A stretch of DNA of 43,386 nt from Pseudomonadota bacterium (GTDB taxonomy: Bacteria > Pseudomonadota > Alphaproteobacteria > Acetobacterales > Acetobacteraceae): assembly GCA_019352115.1 (NCBI GenBank), contig JABBNW010000010.1:1-43386 (forward strand), written 5' to 3'. The notes beneath the pieces were generated by a model. It was not told the origin of the DNA, made no database searches, and saw only the letters and a list, made by a program, of their open reading frames with translations. Positions 1 to 10,045 of this stretch are shown in pieces. Numbering within the stretch: position 1 is the first letter of the stretch; the number at the start of each line of letters is the position of its first letter. A program made the translations under genes and the position numbers.

Positions 1-369
1 TATTCCGCCGCGGTCCCTCGGCTCCAGTCCGTTGGTTCATTCCGCCACCAACAGGCCGGGCGCGCATAGCGCATGGCCGCGCAACCGAAGTGCCGGCTCC
101 GTCCCGCGCGCGGCCCCCCATCGATCGCGATGCCGCCGGCCACGACCTATGCGACCCGACCGACCCACGCGACCTGGGGAAAGGCCGGCGTGGACGATTT
201 CATCCGTCGGGCGCATCGACCGGGGGCGCCGCTCCGTCGCCTTGGCAAGACGAAGACGCAGGGACGAAGGGCATACCGCCCGGACTCGCGCAGACATCGC
301 GAGCGCGTATCCTCTGCCGCTTCGCAGCCGCGGCAAGTCGGACCGAAGCCGCCCTCATCGCGAGATGCC
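1..369. other. Leading stretch without a recognisable gene
   Basis: GC-rich sequence upstream of the permease. Several reading frames stay open here, but their translations are rich in Arg, Pro and Ala and show no domain, which is what chance frames look like at this GC content. No RNA gene or convincing promoter was seen. Confidence 0.5.
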
Positions 370-1320
370 ATGACCCACGCCGACCTGCTGCTCGTCCTGC
401 TCGCTCTCGCCTTCGCCTGGAGCATGGGCGCGCACTACACCGGCGCCTGCATGGGCATGCCCTACGCCTCCGGGAGCATCCGGTTGCGCCCGGCGCTGGC
501 CCTGATGGCGGTGTTCACCCTGGCGGGCGCGACCTTTCTCAGCCGCGGCGTGCTCGTGCATATCGGGCACGGGCTGCTGGTCGCGCCGGCGCTCGGCGCC
601 GGGCCGGCGATCCTGATCCTGGCGGCGGCCTTCCTGCTCACCACCCTGTTCACCCAGCGCCGCATCCCGACCTCCACCATCCAGATCCTGGTGTTCTGCG
701 TCGCCGGCGTCGGCATGGCGCTGGGGCTGGCGGTGCGCTGGGACGCGATCCTGCATCTTGCGGTGATCTGGGTGCTGGCCCCGATCGTGGCCTGCTTGCT
801 GGGTTTCGCCTTCACCCGGCTGTTCGACGCGCTGCCCGCCTTTGCCGCCGCCGAGACCACCGGCGCCATCGGCACCGCGCTGGTCGTGGTCGGCGCGGCG
901 GCGTCGCTGACGATGGGCGCCAACGACGTGTCCAACGCCACCGCGGTATTCCTGACCACGGGCTTCTCCGGCCCGTTCGCCGCCGGGGCGATCGGCGGGG
1001 TCGGGCTCGCGGTCGGCGTGCTCACCTGGGGCCGGCCGCTGCTGGAACGGGTCGCGTTCGACGTCGTGCGCATGGACCGGCGGATGGCGACAGCGGCGCA
1101 ACTCGTGCAGGCGCTGGTGGTGCTGACGGCGGTCGGGTTCGGCGACTTCACCTCGATGAACCAGGCGCTGATCGGGGCGATGGCGGGCGCCGGGCTCGCG
1201 CGCGGGCGGGAGACGGTGCGCCGGCCGGTGCTGGCGGGCATCCTGCGCGGCTGGGCGATCGGCCCGGCGGCGGGGTTCGTGCTGGGATATGCGTTCGCGA
1301 CCGGCTACCGGTTGTGGTAG
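370..1320 (+). CDS. PiT-family inorganic phosphate permease-like protein
   Basis: A predicted 316-residue inner-membrane permease made almost entirely of hydrophobic segments. Residues 182-189 read MGANDVSN, the PHO-4/PiT signature that normally occurs once in each half of the protein and takes part in phosphate and cation transport. The equivalent site in the first half, residues 20-29, reads GAHYTGACMG, so the Asn-Asp pair is replaced there by His-Tyr. The ATG at 370 places a hydrophobic segment right at the N-terminus; the frame is open further upstream, but that extension is Arg/Pro-rich and not protein-like. It is shorter than E. coli PitA (about 500 residues), closer to compact archaeal-type members. 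It ends 10 bases before trmB, which comes from the other strand. Phosphate is the family substrate; the altered first motif leaves the actual substrate open. Confidence 0.85.
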   Translation: MTHADLLLVLLALAFAWSMGAHYTGACMGMPYASGSIRLRPALALMAVFTLAGATFLSRGVLVHIGHGLLVAPALGAGPAILILAAAFLLTTLFTQRRIPTSTIQILVFCVAGVGMALGLAVRWDAILHLAVIWVLAPIVACLLGFAFTRLFDALPAFAAAETTGAIGTALVVVGAAASLTMGANDVSNATAVFLTTGFSGPFAAGAIGGVGLAVGVLTWGRPLLERVAFDVVRMDRRMATAAQLVQALVVLTAVGFGDFTSMNQALIGAMAGAGLARGRETVRRPVLAGILRGWAIGPAAGFVLGYAFATGYRLW

Positions 1321-2016
1321 GCGCGCCGGTTCAGCGGCGGATGAAACGCCAATACAGCGGCTGGCGGCCGGCCCGCAGCGCCTTCGCCTCGTAGCGCGTG
1401 GGCGGCCAGTCCGCCGGGCGTTCGGCGAGCGGCGGCGGGGCATCGAACCAGTCCTGCGCCGCCATCACCGTCCGCACCCACTCCTGGTAGGTGGGATCGT
1501 CGCTCGCGACCCGCCATTCCGCCCCCGGCCGCAGCACCCGCGCGAGGCCGGGCAAGGCCGCAGGATGGACGAAGCGCCGGCGCGCGTGCCGCGCCTTCGG
1601 CCAGGGATCGGGAAACAGCAGAAACAGGCGGTCCAGGCAGGCGTCCGGCAACGCCCCCAGCAGCACCCGCGCATCCTGGGTCCAGAGCCGCAGGTTGGGC
1701 GGCAGCGGCGCGGTCGCCTCGGCCCCGAGCGCGGGGATCAGGCGCGACAACAGCGAGCAGATACCGTTCTCGAACACCTCGGCCGCGATCAGCGCCGCAT
1801 CCGGATGGGCCGCGGCTTGCGCGAGCGCGTGTTCGCCGCCACCGAATCCGACTTCCAGCCAAAGAGCGGCCGGACGGGGCACGAAAGCCCCGGCCGGATC
1901 GGCGGCGGCTGCCGACGGGAAGGCAAGCCGCGGCAGCGCCACCTCCAGCAGCACGCGCTGGCGGGGGCGGAGGGCATGGCCGCGGGCGCGGCCATACAGC
2001 CGATCGGCGGGCGGCT

Positions 2017-3204
<1,188 letters not shown>

Positions 3205-3375
3205 GGCATGTTCCTCTTGTCGCGGCTGTCGGTGGGCGGGCACGCACGAGCCGGCCGCCGCCCCAAGCGGGGCGCCGGGGGCGGGCCTGATTGGCGGAAA
3301 CCCCAGGATCGGTCAAGCGCGCGCGACGCATAGACGGCACCGCGCCGCGGAAATCCCACCAACCGGACGGCGGGT

Positions 3376-4152
3376 TCAGCCCATGCCGAGCACATCCATC
3401 ATGGAAAAGAGGCCCGGCGGTCGCCCAGCGAGCCAGCGGGCCGCCCGCACCGCGCCCTGTGCAAAGCTGCGGCGGTCGAAGGCGCGATGCGTCAGTGCGA
3501 TCTGCTCGGTGGCGGCGGCGAAGATCAGCGTGTGCTCGCCGACGATCTGGCCGCCGCGCAGGGCGGCGAAGCCGATCGCGCCAGGCTTGCGCGGGCCGGT
3601 GTGGCCGTGCCGGCCGCTCTCCATCACGTCCTCCAGCACGACGCCGCGTCCCTTCGCGACCGCGCGGCCGATGCCGATCGCGGTGCCGGACGGCGCATCG
3701 ACCTTCTGGCGATGGTGCATTTCCACGATCTCCGCGTCGTAGTCCGCGGCGGGGAGAGCCGCACCCATCCGCTCCGCCAGCGCCAGCACGAGGTTCACCC
3801 CGGCGGAGAAATTCGCTGCATAGACCACGGGGATGCGCTGCGCCGCCGCGGCCACCGCCGCCTCGTCCGCGCCCGCGAGACCCGAGGTGCCGAGCACCCA
3901 GGCGGTGCCGGCCGCGGCCAGCGCGTCCGCGTGCGCCACGGCGGTCGCGGCGTGGGTGAAGTCGATCACGACGTCGGAAGCCGCCGCCAGGGCGGCAATG
4001 TCCGCATGCAGGGTCGCGCCGGCCGGAACCGCCCGGGCGGAGCCGGGACGGCCGATCCCGCCGACCAGCAGAGCGCCCGCGGCGGGCACCTCGTCGACAA
4101 GCAGCGCGCCCATCCTGCCGGTCAGGCCGGCGATCCCGATGCGAAGGGTCAT
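3376..4152 (-). CDS. dapB: 4-hydroxy-tetrahydrodipicolinate reductase
   Basis: Catalyses the NAD(P)H-dependent reduction step of the diaminopimelate pathway, supplying lysine and peptidoglycan precursors. The 258-residue product starts MTLRIGIAGLTGRMG, the nucleotide-binding GxxGRMG loop, and carries the DapB signature EMHHRQKVDAPSGTA, which includes the catalytic His and Lys. HTLIFAAATEQIALTHRA near the C-terminus is also typical. The frame is open 75 codons upstream, but the ATG at 4152 matches family length and has GGGAG upstream. It is co-directional with metK across 171 bases. Confidence 0.96.
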   Translation of the reverse strand: MTLRIGIAGLTGRMGALLVDEVPAAGALLVGGIGRPGSARAVPAGATLHADIAALAAASDVVIDFTHAATAVAHADALAAAGTAWVLGTSGLAGADEAAVAAAAQRIPVVYAANFSAGVNLVLALAERMGAALPAADYDAEIVEMHHRQKVDAPSGTAIGIGRAVAKGRGVVLEDVMESGRHGHTGPRKPGAIGFAALRGGQIVGEHTLIFAAATEQIALTHRAFDRRSFAQGAVRAARWLAGRPPGLFSMMDVLGMG

Positions 4153-4499
4153 TGCGCGCTCCCGCTGCTGGAATTCCAGCCGTGATCCTGCGGGCGCCGG
4201 CCGCGGCCGTCCAGCCGTGTGCGCGCCGGGATCGTCCCCGGGGGAAAGGATGGTTGGATAGGTTGTTGCTGGCCTTCGCCCCGCGCGCGACGGCGGCGCG
4301 GGCCGGGCGGCCACCTCGCAGGATTGCACTGCGCAACGACGCGCAATCCGGTTGAACCGATCGCGGCGATCCGTCATGCTGGCGTCAAGCGGCCTGCGAA
4401 ATCTTGCCGCACCGCAGCAAAAAAGAACAGGTGGCTCCTCCGGGGTGCCGGTTCGCGCTGCAAGCGCTCAACGTCGAACGAAGCTCCCTGGGAGGGGAC
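4153..4499. other. Divergent intergenic region, dapB / MFS transporter
   Basis: About 350 bases between divergent genes that must hold promoters for both. An imperfect dyad lies near 4321-4350 (arms based on GGATTGC and GCGCAATCC). No confident sigma-70 boxes, riboswitch or small gene was recognised; translations of open frames here look random. Confidence 0.4.
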
Positions 4500-5828
4500 A
4501 TGCAACAAGAACAGACGATGACCGGCACGCTGGGCTGGGTCAGGAGTTTCACCAGATATCAGTGGCTGGTCTTCATGGCCTGTTGGCTGGGCTGGACCCT
4601 CGACGGGACCAATTTCACATTGTTCGCCTTCGTGCTGAAACCAGCCGTCACCGAACTGGTGGGCGGCACCGCCTCGGTCGCCGTGATCGGACGGGTCGGT
4701 GGCTACCTCGCGATGGCAGGGCTGCTCGGCTGGGCGTTCGGCGGGTTCATCTTCGGCACCATTGCCGATTATATCGGCCGAGTGCGCACCTTGGCGATCA
4801 GCATCGCGATGTACAGCGTGTTCACCGCGCTGCAGGGCTTCTCCCACACCGTCTGGCAGCTCGGGGCGTTCCGCTTCCTAGGCGGGCTCGGCACCGGGGC
4901 GGAGCTGGTGGTGGGCATCCCGCTGGTGGCCGAAGCCTTCGCGGAGAATTCGCGCGCCCGGGTGCTCGGCCTCATGATGACCGGGGCGGCGTTCGGCAAC
5001 CTGCTGGCGGCGCAGGAGTACCACTTCCTGTCGCCCTACGGCTGGCGGGTGGTGTTCTTCTCCGGCATTCTGCCGGCGCTGCTGCTGCTGCTGATCCGGC
5101 GCGGCATGGTCGAGCCCGAGCACTTCTCCGCCGTGCGCGCGCGGCGGGAAGCCCTGGCCGCCTCGAAGCATCACAGCGAGGCCGATCGCGAATTCATGCG
5201 CTTCTCGTGGTTGCAGCTGTTCAACCAGGAGAACCGCTACAACACGATGGTCGGGTTGCTGTTCGCGACCGGCACCCTGCTCGCGATCTGGACCAGCCAG
5301 ATCTGGCTGCCCACGATCCAGGGGATCATGCTGCACAAGCAGGGCATCGTCGGCGCCGCGGTGGTGCCCTACATCACGCTCGGGATGGAGATGTTCGGCA
5401 TCGGCGGCATCTTCGGCTACGCCGCCTTCGGGTTCCTCGCCGACGCACTGGGCCGACGGCCGACGATCATCCTGTACAGCGTCGGCACCCTGGTGTTCGG
5501 CTGCGGCCTCTATCTCGGCGCCAGCACGTGGGGGCCCTATCCCTACATACTGCCGCTGTTCGGATTCTGCGTGTTCGGCGTGTTCTCCGGCCATGCAGTC
5601 TATCTGCCGGAACTGTTCCCCACCCACATGCGCGGCACCGCCGTCGCATTCTGCAACGGCTCGGGGCGCTGCATCACGAGCTTCGGACCGTTGGTGGCGG
5701 GGCTGCTGGTGGCACCGTTCGGCGGCAATTTCGCCAAGGCCGCCGCGGTCATGACCGGCTTCGCCCTGCTCAGCATCATCGGCGTGCTGATGGGACGCGA
5801 GACCAAGCACGAAGAACTGCCGCGCTGA
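4500..5828 (+). CDS. MFS transporter, metabolite/H+ symporter type
   Basis: A 442-residue inner-membrane carrier with about 12 predicted hydrophobic helices. The loop between helices 2 and 3 reads GTIADYIGRVRTL, the MFS motif A (GxxxDxxGRR-like). It is repeated in the second half as GFLADALGRRPTI, and PELFPTHMRGTAVAF resembles the late motif of the sugar/organic-acid:H+ symporter group. The ATG at 4500 directly follows the strong ribosome site GGGAGGGG; an upstream in-frame ATG at 4404 has no such site. The gene stands alone and is followed by a clear terminator. The substrate cannot be told from sequence; aromatic or carboxylic acids are plausible from the subfamily. Confidence 0.88.
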   Translation: MQQEQTMTGTLGWVRSFTRYQWLVFMACWLGWTLDGTNFTLFAFVLKPAVTELVGGTASVAVIGRVGGYLAMAGLLGWAFGGFIFGTIADYIGRVRTLAISIAMYSVFTALQGFSHTVWQLGAFRFLGGLGTGAELVVGIPLVAEAFAENSRARVLGLMMTGAAFGNLLAAQEYHFLSPYGWRVVFFSGILPALLLLLIRRGMVEPEHFSAVRARREALAASKHHSEADREFMRFSWLQLFNQENRYNTMVGLLFATGTLLAIWTSQIWLPTIQGIMLHKQGIVGAAVVPYITLGMEMFGIGGIFGYAAFGFLADALGRRPTIILYSVGTLVFGCGLYLGASTWGPYPYILPLFGFCVFGVFSGHAVYLPELFPTHMRGTAVAFCNGSGRCITSFGPLVAGLLVAPFGGNFAKAAAVMTGFALLSIIGVLMGRETKHEELPR

Positions 5829-5849
5829 TCACAGCGCGGGTCCGGGTTC

Positions 5850-5877
5850 GGGGGCGGCCTCGGCCGCCCCCTTTTTT
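5850..5877 (+). terminator. Rho-independent terminator after the MFS gene
   Basis: GGGGGCGGCC at 5850-5859 pairs perfectly with GGCCGCCCCC at 5862-5871 and is followed by six T residues. It lies 21 bases after the MFS stop codon. Confidence 0.9.
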
Positions 5878-5900
5878 GCGCATCGTTCGCCATGTTGTTT

Positions 5901-5953
5901 TGGTGGGCCGATTCAGCCGACGCCAGATAGCGGGCGTCGGCATCGGACCACCA
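5901..5953. repeat. Two-tier hairpin between convergent genes
   Basis: The outer arms TGGTGGGCCGA (5901-5911) and TCGGACCACCA (5943-5953) pair with one mismatch. The inner arms GCCGACGCC (5916-5924) and GGCGTCGGC (5933-5941) pair perfectly around an 8-base loop. It lies 48 bases past the end of the MFS gene and 77 bases from the end of tag. It could serve as a terminator for tag, an operator, or a REP-like element; there is no T run on either side. Confidence 0.6.
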
Positions 5954-6029
5954 ATACCAAACCGCGCGGGTTTTGACTCTCGCCCTTGCGTGCCGGCCAT
6001 GACGGGAAGGGTTCGAGGCTGGCAGTACC

Positions 6030-6674
6030 TCAATCTCTTGGCGGGTTGGTATAACGATCCGCCGCGCGGAAGCACGCCGCGACGTGATCGTCGACCAATC
6101 CGGCGGCCTGCATGAAGGCATAGCAAATCGTCGGGCCGACGAATCGAAACCCGCGGCGGCGCAGCTCCCGGCTCATGTGTTCCGAAATCGCCGTGCGCGC
6201 CGGCGGCGCGGCGCCAGCGCGGCGGGTCACGATCGGGCAGCCGGCAACGAAGGACCAGAGGAACGCATCCAGGCTGCCCTCGGCGGCGATCACGCCGAGC
6301 GCAGCGTGGGCGTTCGCGCGCACCGAGAACACTTTCAGCCGGTTGCGGATCACGCCGGCGCCGGCCAGGACCGCTTCCAGCTCGGCATCCGACATCGCGG
6401 CCACGCGGGCGATCGCGAAGCCGTGGTAGGCGGCGCGATACCCGTCCCGCCGATCGAGCACGCTGCGCCAGGACAGGCCCGCCTGGGCGCCCTCCAGGCA
6501 CAGCAGCTCGAACAACGCGCGATCGTCGTGAAGCGGCACGCCCCATTCCGCATCATGGTAGGCGCGCAACGAGGCGCTGCCCTCGGCCCAGGCACAGCGA
6601 AGAAGATCGGGAGGCGGCGGGTCGGGAGCGCCCGATCCGGGCGTCACGCGGGCAGCCGTGGAGGGTTTTCGCAT
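6030..6674 (-). CDS. tag: DNA-3-methyladenine glycosylase I
   Basis: Removes 3-methyladenine from alkylated DNA, the first step of base-excision repair. The 214-residue product has the Tag hallmarks RCAWAEG, YHDAEWGVPLHDDRALFE and LEGAQAGLSW. Its C-terminal DDHVAACF supplies the His and Cys that, with the N-terminal Cys and His, form the family zinc site. The ATG at 6674 gives 30-odd residues before the first conserved motif; starts further upstream would add Arg/Ser-rich sequence without family likeness. It is divergent from the diguanylate cyclase, with 194 bases between. Confidence 0.93.
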   Translation of the reverse strand: MRKPSTAARVTPGSGAPDPPPPDLLRCAWAEGSASLRAYHDAEWGVPLHDDRALFELLCLEGAQAGLSWRSVLDRRDGYRAAYHGFAIARVAAMSDAELEAVLAGAGVIRNRLKVFSVRANAHAALGVIAAEGSLDAFLWSFVAGCPIVTRRAGAAPPARTAISEHMSRELRRRGFRFVGPTICYAFMQAAGLVDDHVAACFRAADRYTNPPRD

Positions 6675-6868
6675 CGTCGATGATCCGGCGGAAACGGTGG
6701 CGCCCCGGCATGGGGCTGGCCGGGAGCATCGCGGCGCACTCCAGGCCCGGCAAGAGCACGTCGTCATGCGGGCGCGGCGCCATGGATGCGCGGACGGAAA
6801 CCTTTCCTTAGGGCTTCGTGGCGTGAAATGCCCCCGCTCCGCACCCCTATCGGAACGGTCCTGACGCA

Positions 6869-8284
6869 ATGGCGCCTGTCATGCACGACGCTCCGGCGAC
6901 CACTCCCGCCGCCGGTTCGGCCGATCCGGCGATGACCGGCCTCGATCCGCGGCTGGGGCGGGTCCTGCTGGAAAGCCGACAACGCTGGCGCGACCTCGTC
7001 GGGCTCGCCGCCGATTTTGCGTTCGAAACGGATGCCGCGGGGCGGTTCAGCTTCGTGGTCCCGGACCCGGCGCTGGGCTGGCCGACCGCTCTGCTGCTCG
7101 ACCAGCCGGCGGAACGGCTGCTGGCGGACCCCTCGGGCGGGTTCGACCCATTCCATCCCACCGTGCCCCTGCGCGGCCGGCACGCCTGGCTGCGCCGGGC
7201 GGACGGCACCGTCGCCTGCCTCGCCTTTTCGTCGGCCCCGTTGCTCGGCCCCAAGGGGGAGATCGTGGGCGCGCGCGGCCTCGGCATCGACGTGACCGAA
7301 CAGAGCCAGGCCATGGCGGAAGCCGCCACGGCGCTGCGCCGATCGGGGATGGTCGAACACATCCTGGCCCGCATGCGCCAGGAAGTCCTGGCCCCACGCA
7401 TGATGCACGCGGTGCTGGAAGCCGTGCGCGGCGCCCTGGGCGCAGAAGGCGCGGCGGTGGTCGGCAGCAGCGCCGAAGGCCCTGCGATTCTGCATCAGAA
7501 CGGCCACGGGGCGGAGGGCGTGCTCGACTCGGCCGCCGTCCTTGTCGCCGACCCCGCGGCCACGGTCCGCGCCGCCGCCGCAGTCGCGGCCGGCCGGCCG
7601 CTGCTGGTATCGACCTGCCTCACCCGGTTCGGGGAACGCGCCGGCCTCGCGGTCTGGCGCCCCACCGGGGGCCGCGCCTGGGACATCGAGGAACATCTCC
7701 TGGTCGATGCCGCCGGCGCCATCGTGCGAGTGGTACTGGAACACCAGGCGATCCAGCGCGAGATGGCGCGCCAGGCCCGCACCGACTCGCTGACGGCCCT
7801 GCTCAACCGCCGCGCCTTCCTGGAGGAGCTGCCCCGCCATATCGACCGGCTGGACCGCGAAGCGCTGCCGGGCACGATGATCTTCGTCGACCTCGACAAT
7901 TTCAAGCCGGTCAACGACCGCTTCGGTCACGAGGTCGGCGACCAGGTGCTGTGTCGCACCGCCGCCCTGCTGCGCCGCACGGTGCGGCCCACCGATCTGG
8001 TGGCCCGCCTCGGCGGGGACGAGTTCGCGCTGTGGCTGAACGGCGCCGACCACATGACCGCCGCGGAACGCGCCGAGTCGCTGCGCCTCGGCGCCCCGGG
8101 CGAGCTCGCGGAGGTGATCGGCGCGCCGCGTCCGCGGCTCAGCCTGTCGATCGGCATCGCGACCCGCCGGGTCGGTAGCGCCGAGGACATCGACAGCGTC
8201 ATGCGCCGCGCCGATCTCGCGATGTTCGAGGTCAAGCGGCAAGGCCGCGGCCACTGGCGGGTGGCGCCGGACCTCGACGCATGA
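6869..8284 (+). CDS. Diguanylate cyclase with PAS-like sensor domain
   Basis: A 471-residue soluble protein predicted to make cyclic di-GMP from GTP. Residues about 35-150 look like a PAS domain ending in a PAC-type GARGLGIDVTEQ. The middle (about 160-290) resembles a GAF-like sensor. The last part is a GGDEF domain starting ARTDSLTALLNRRAF. The active-site loop GGDEF is intact at residues 382-386, and RPTD at 373-376, five residues upstream, matches the RxxD inhibitory site, so product feedback is likely. There are no membrane segments, so the signal is probably intracellular. Its stop overlaps the start of the DUF2336 gene (ATGA), indicating coupled translation. Confidence 0.92.
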   Translation: MAPVMHDAPATTPAAGSADPAMTGLDPRLGRVLLESRQRWRDLVGLAADFAFETDAAGRFSFVVPDPALGWPTALLLDQPAERLLADPSGGFDPFHPTVPLRGRHAWLRRADGTVACLAFSSAPLLGPKGEIVGARGLGIDVTEQSQAMAEAATALRRSGMVEHILARMRQEVLAPRMMHAVLEAVRGALGAEGAAVVGSSAEGPAILHQNGHGAEGVLDSAAVLVADPAATVRAAAAVAAGRPLLVSTCLTRFGERAGLAVWRPTGGRAWDIEEHLLVDAAGAIVRVVLEHQAIQREMARQARTDSLTALLNRRAFLEELPRHIDRLDREALPGTMIFVDLDNFKPVNDRFGHEVGDQVLCRTAALLRRTVRPTDLVARLGGDEFALWLNGADHMTAAERAESLRLGAPGELAEVIGAPRPRLSLSIGIATRRVGSAEDIDSVMRRADLAMFEVKRQGRGHWRVAPDLDA

Positions 8285-9513
8285 CGGCACCCGCGGCCAT
8301 GAGCGCCACCCTGGAACCGCTCGACGAGGCCGCACGGGTGCGGCTCGGCAGCGGACGCGAAACCTCGCCCTCCGACCTCGAGCGTCTGGCGGCCGACCCG
8401 GCCGTGCTGGTGCGTGCTGCGCTCGCGCTCAATCCCGCCACGCCGCCCGCGACCGATCGCCGCCTGGCACAGGATCCGGATGAGCGGGTGCGCGCCCTGC
8501 TCGCGCGCAAGCTCGCGACCCTCGCGCCGGCGCTGTCGGCCGAGGACCAGGGCCATCTCGAACGGCAGACCTACGATACCCTGGCCATGCTGGTCGAAGA
8601 CACCGCCGAACAGGTGCGCGCGGCGATCACCGAGGTGGTCAAGGCGATGCCGACGGCACCCCGCAAGCTGATCCTGCGGCTCGCACAAGACACCGCCGTT
8701 GCCGTATGCGAGCCGGTGCTGCGCCTGTCGCCGCTGCTGACCGAGGCGGACCTGCTGGCGCTGCTGCAGGCCTCGCCCTCGCCGGGGACGGCCCAGGCGA
8801 TCGCCCGCCGCCCGTCGCTCAACGCGTCCATTGCCGATGCGATCGCCGCGAGCACCGATGCGGCCGCCATCCGGACGCTGCTCGCGAACCCGTCGGCGCA
8901 GATCCGCGAGGCCGCGCTCGACGGGCTGATCGCGCGTGCCGCCGCGCACACGGACTGGCACGCGCCGCTGGTGCGCCGGCCGAGCCTGCCGCCGCGCGCC
9001 GCACGTGCGCTCGCCGGGATCGTCGCCACCCAGTTGCTCGAGGAACTGGCGCAGCGTGCCGATCTGCCGCCCGACCTGACGGCCGAACTGGCCCGGCGGC
9101 TGGAGGTCCGGCTGCACGCCGGCACCGCCGTCCGCGCGCTGGCCGAGGAATCGCCCGCCGCCCCGGCGATGGCCGAAGCGCACCGGATCGCGCGGGCCGG
9201 ACGCCTGACGGAGGCCACCCTGCTCGGCGTCCTGCAACAGGGGGAAGGCCGGCTCGCCATGGCGCTGCTCGCGATCGCCGCGGCGATGCCGATCACGGCA
9301 GTGGAGCGCGCGGTCGCGCTGCGCAACGCCAAGGGGCTGGTCAGCCTGGTGTGGAAGGCCGGGTTCTCGATGGCGACGGCCACCCGGCTGCAAGGTGCGC
9401 TCGGCCGTATGGGGCCGACGGAGGTGCTGGCCCCCGGACCGCGCGCGGCCTTCCCGCTCGCGGTCGAGGAGATGCACTGGCAGCTCGAGATGCTGCGCGG
9501 CGGCGAGGCGTGA
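8281..9513 (+). CDS. DUF2336 domain protein, HEAT-like helical repeats
   Basis: A 410-residue, Ala/Leu-rich, all-helical protein. Recurring segments such as LAADPAVLVRAALALNP, LAQDPDERVRALLARK and VEDTAEQVRAAITE resemble HEAT-type repeats and match the alphaproteobacterial DUF2336 family, whose biochemical role is not established. It overlaps the upstream diguanylate cyclase by four bases (ATGA). A c-di-GMP-linked scaffold or adaptor role is inferred from that context only. An alternative ATG lies six codons downstream (MSATLEP). Confidence 0.82.
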   Translation: MTAPAAMSATLEPLDEAARVRLGSGRETSPSDLERLAADPAVLVRAALALNPATPPATDRRLAQDPDERVRALLARKLATLAPALSAEDQGHLERQTYDTLAMLVEDTAEQVRAAITEVVKAMPTAPRKLILRLAQDTAVAVCEPVLRLSPLLTEADLLALLQASPSPGTAQAIARRPSLNASIADAIAASTDAAAIRTLLANPSAQIREAALDGLIARAAAHTDWHAPLVRRPSLPPRAARALAGIVATQLLEELAQRADLPPDLTAELARRLEVRLHAGTAVRALAEESPAAPAMAEAHRIARAGRLTEATLLGVLQQGEGRLAMALLAIAAAMPITAVERAVALRNAKGLVSLVWKAGFSMATATRLQGALGRMGPTEVLAPGPRAAFPLAVEEMHWQLEMLRGGEA

Positions 9514-9631
9514 CCCACCGGGCGCAGGCCCCGCCCATGGCCGGCCGCGGGCGCTCCCGTCACGGCGGGTTTCTTTGCCCTCGTTTAACGAAGCCGTGTT
9601 TCCCTGCGTGGGTTCAGTGAAGGGGGTCGCC

Positions 9632-9910
9632 GTGCCAGCCAGTCGGCTTGTCAATCGCAACGTCATCTCGGGGAGTGGGCGGACCAGCATGCGGCTGGAA
9701 CCTGAACTGTGGGAAGCGCTGCTGGAGGTCTGCCAACGTGAGGATCGCGACGTGCACGCGCTGATCCGCGCCGTCGACGCCTCCCGCCACGCCGGGGGGC
9801 GGACCAGCGCCGTGCGGGTGTTCCTGCTACAATACTATCGTGCTGCCGCAACCGAAGCGGGCCACGCCGCCGCCGCGCATGGCCCGCACGTGGCGCGCCG
9901 GGCCGCCTGA
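9632..9910 (+). CDS. Ribbon-helix-helix domain protein (RHH_4 type)
   Basis: A 92-residue predicted DNA-binding protein. RTSMRLEPELWEALLEVCQR followed by DVHALIRAVDASR and TSAVRVFLLQYY matches the RHH_4 pattern, common in alphaproteobacteria as short stand-alone regulators. The chosen GTG at 9632 has AAGGGGG five bases upstream; other GTG codons at 9608 and 9617 are in frame. The C-terminal Ala/His-rich tail shows no domain. No target is evident. Confidence 0.75.
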   Translation: MPASRLVNRNVISGSGRTSMRLEPELWEALLEVCQREDRDVHALIRAVDASRHAGGRTSAVRVFLLQYYRAAATEAGHAAAAHGPHVARRAA

Positions 9911-10045
9911 ACCGCGACGCCCCCGGGCAGGGCGCGGCACGGTCCGGCTCTTGCCACGTCGACCGAAGCCGGGAGACTGCCCCCTCAGGCAGCGCCGGCG
10001 GGCACGGGCAATCCGGCCCCCCCGCGGCGCGCAGGAGGCACGTCC

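Noticed and set aside
3205-3375. Possible SAM riboswitch ahead of metK
   Set aside because: No SAM-II, SAM/SAH or other known core pattern could be recognised by eye; a covariance search would be decisive.
6764-8335. 523-codon minus-strand frame opposite the diguanylate cyclase
   Set aside because: Low-complexity shadow; the plus strand carries PAS and GGDEF domains.
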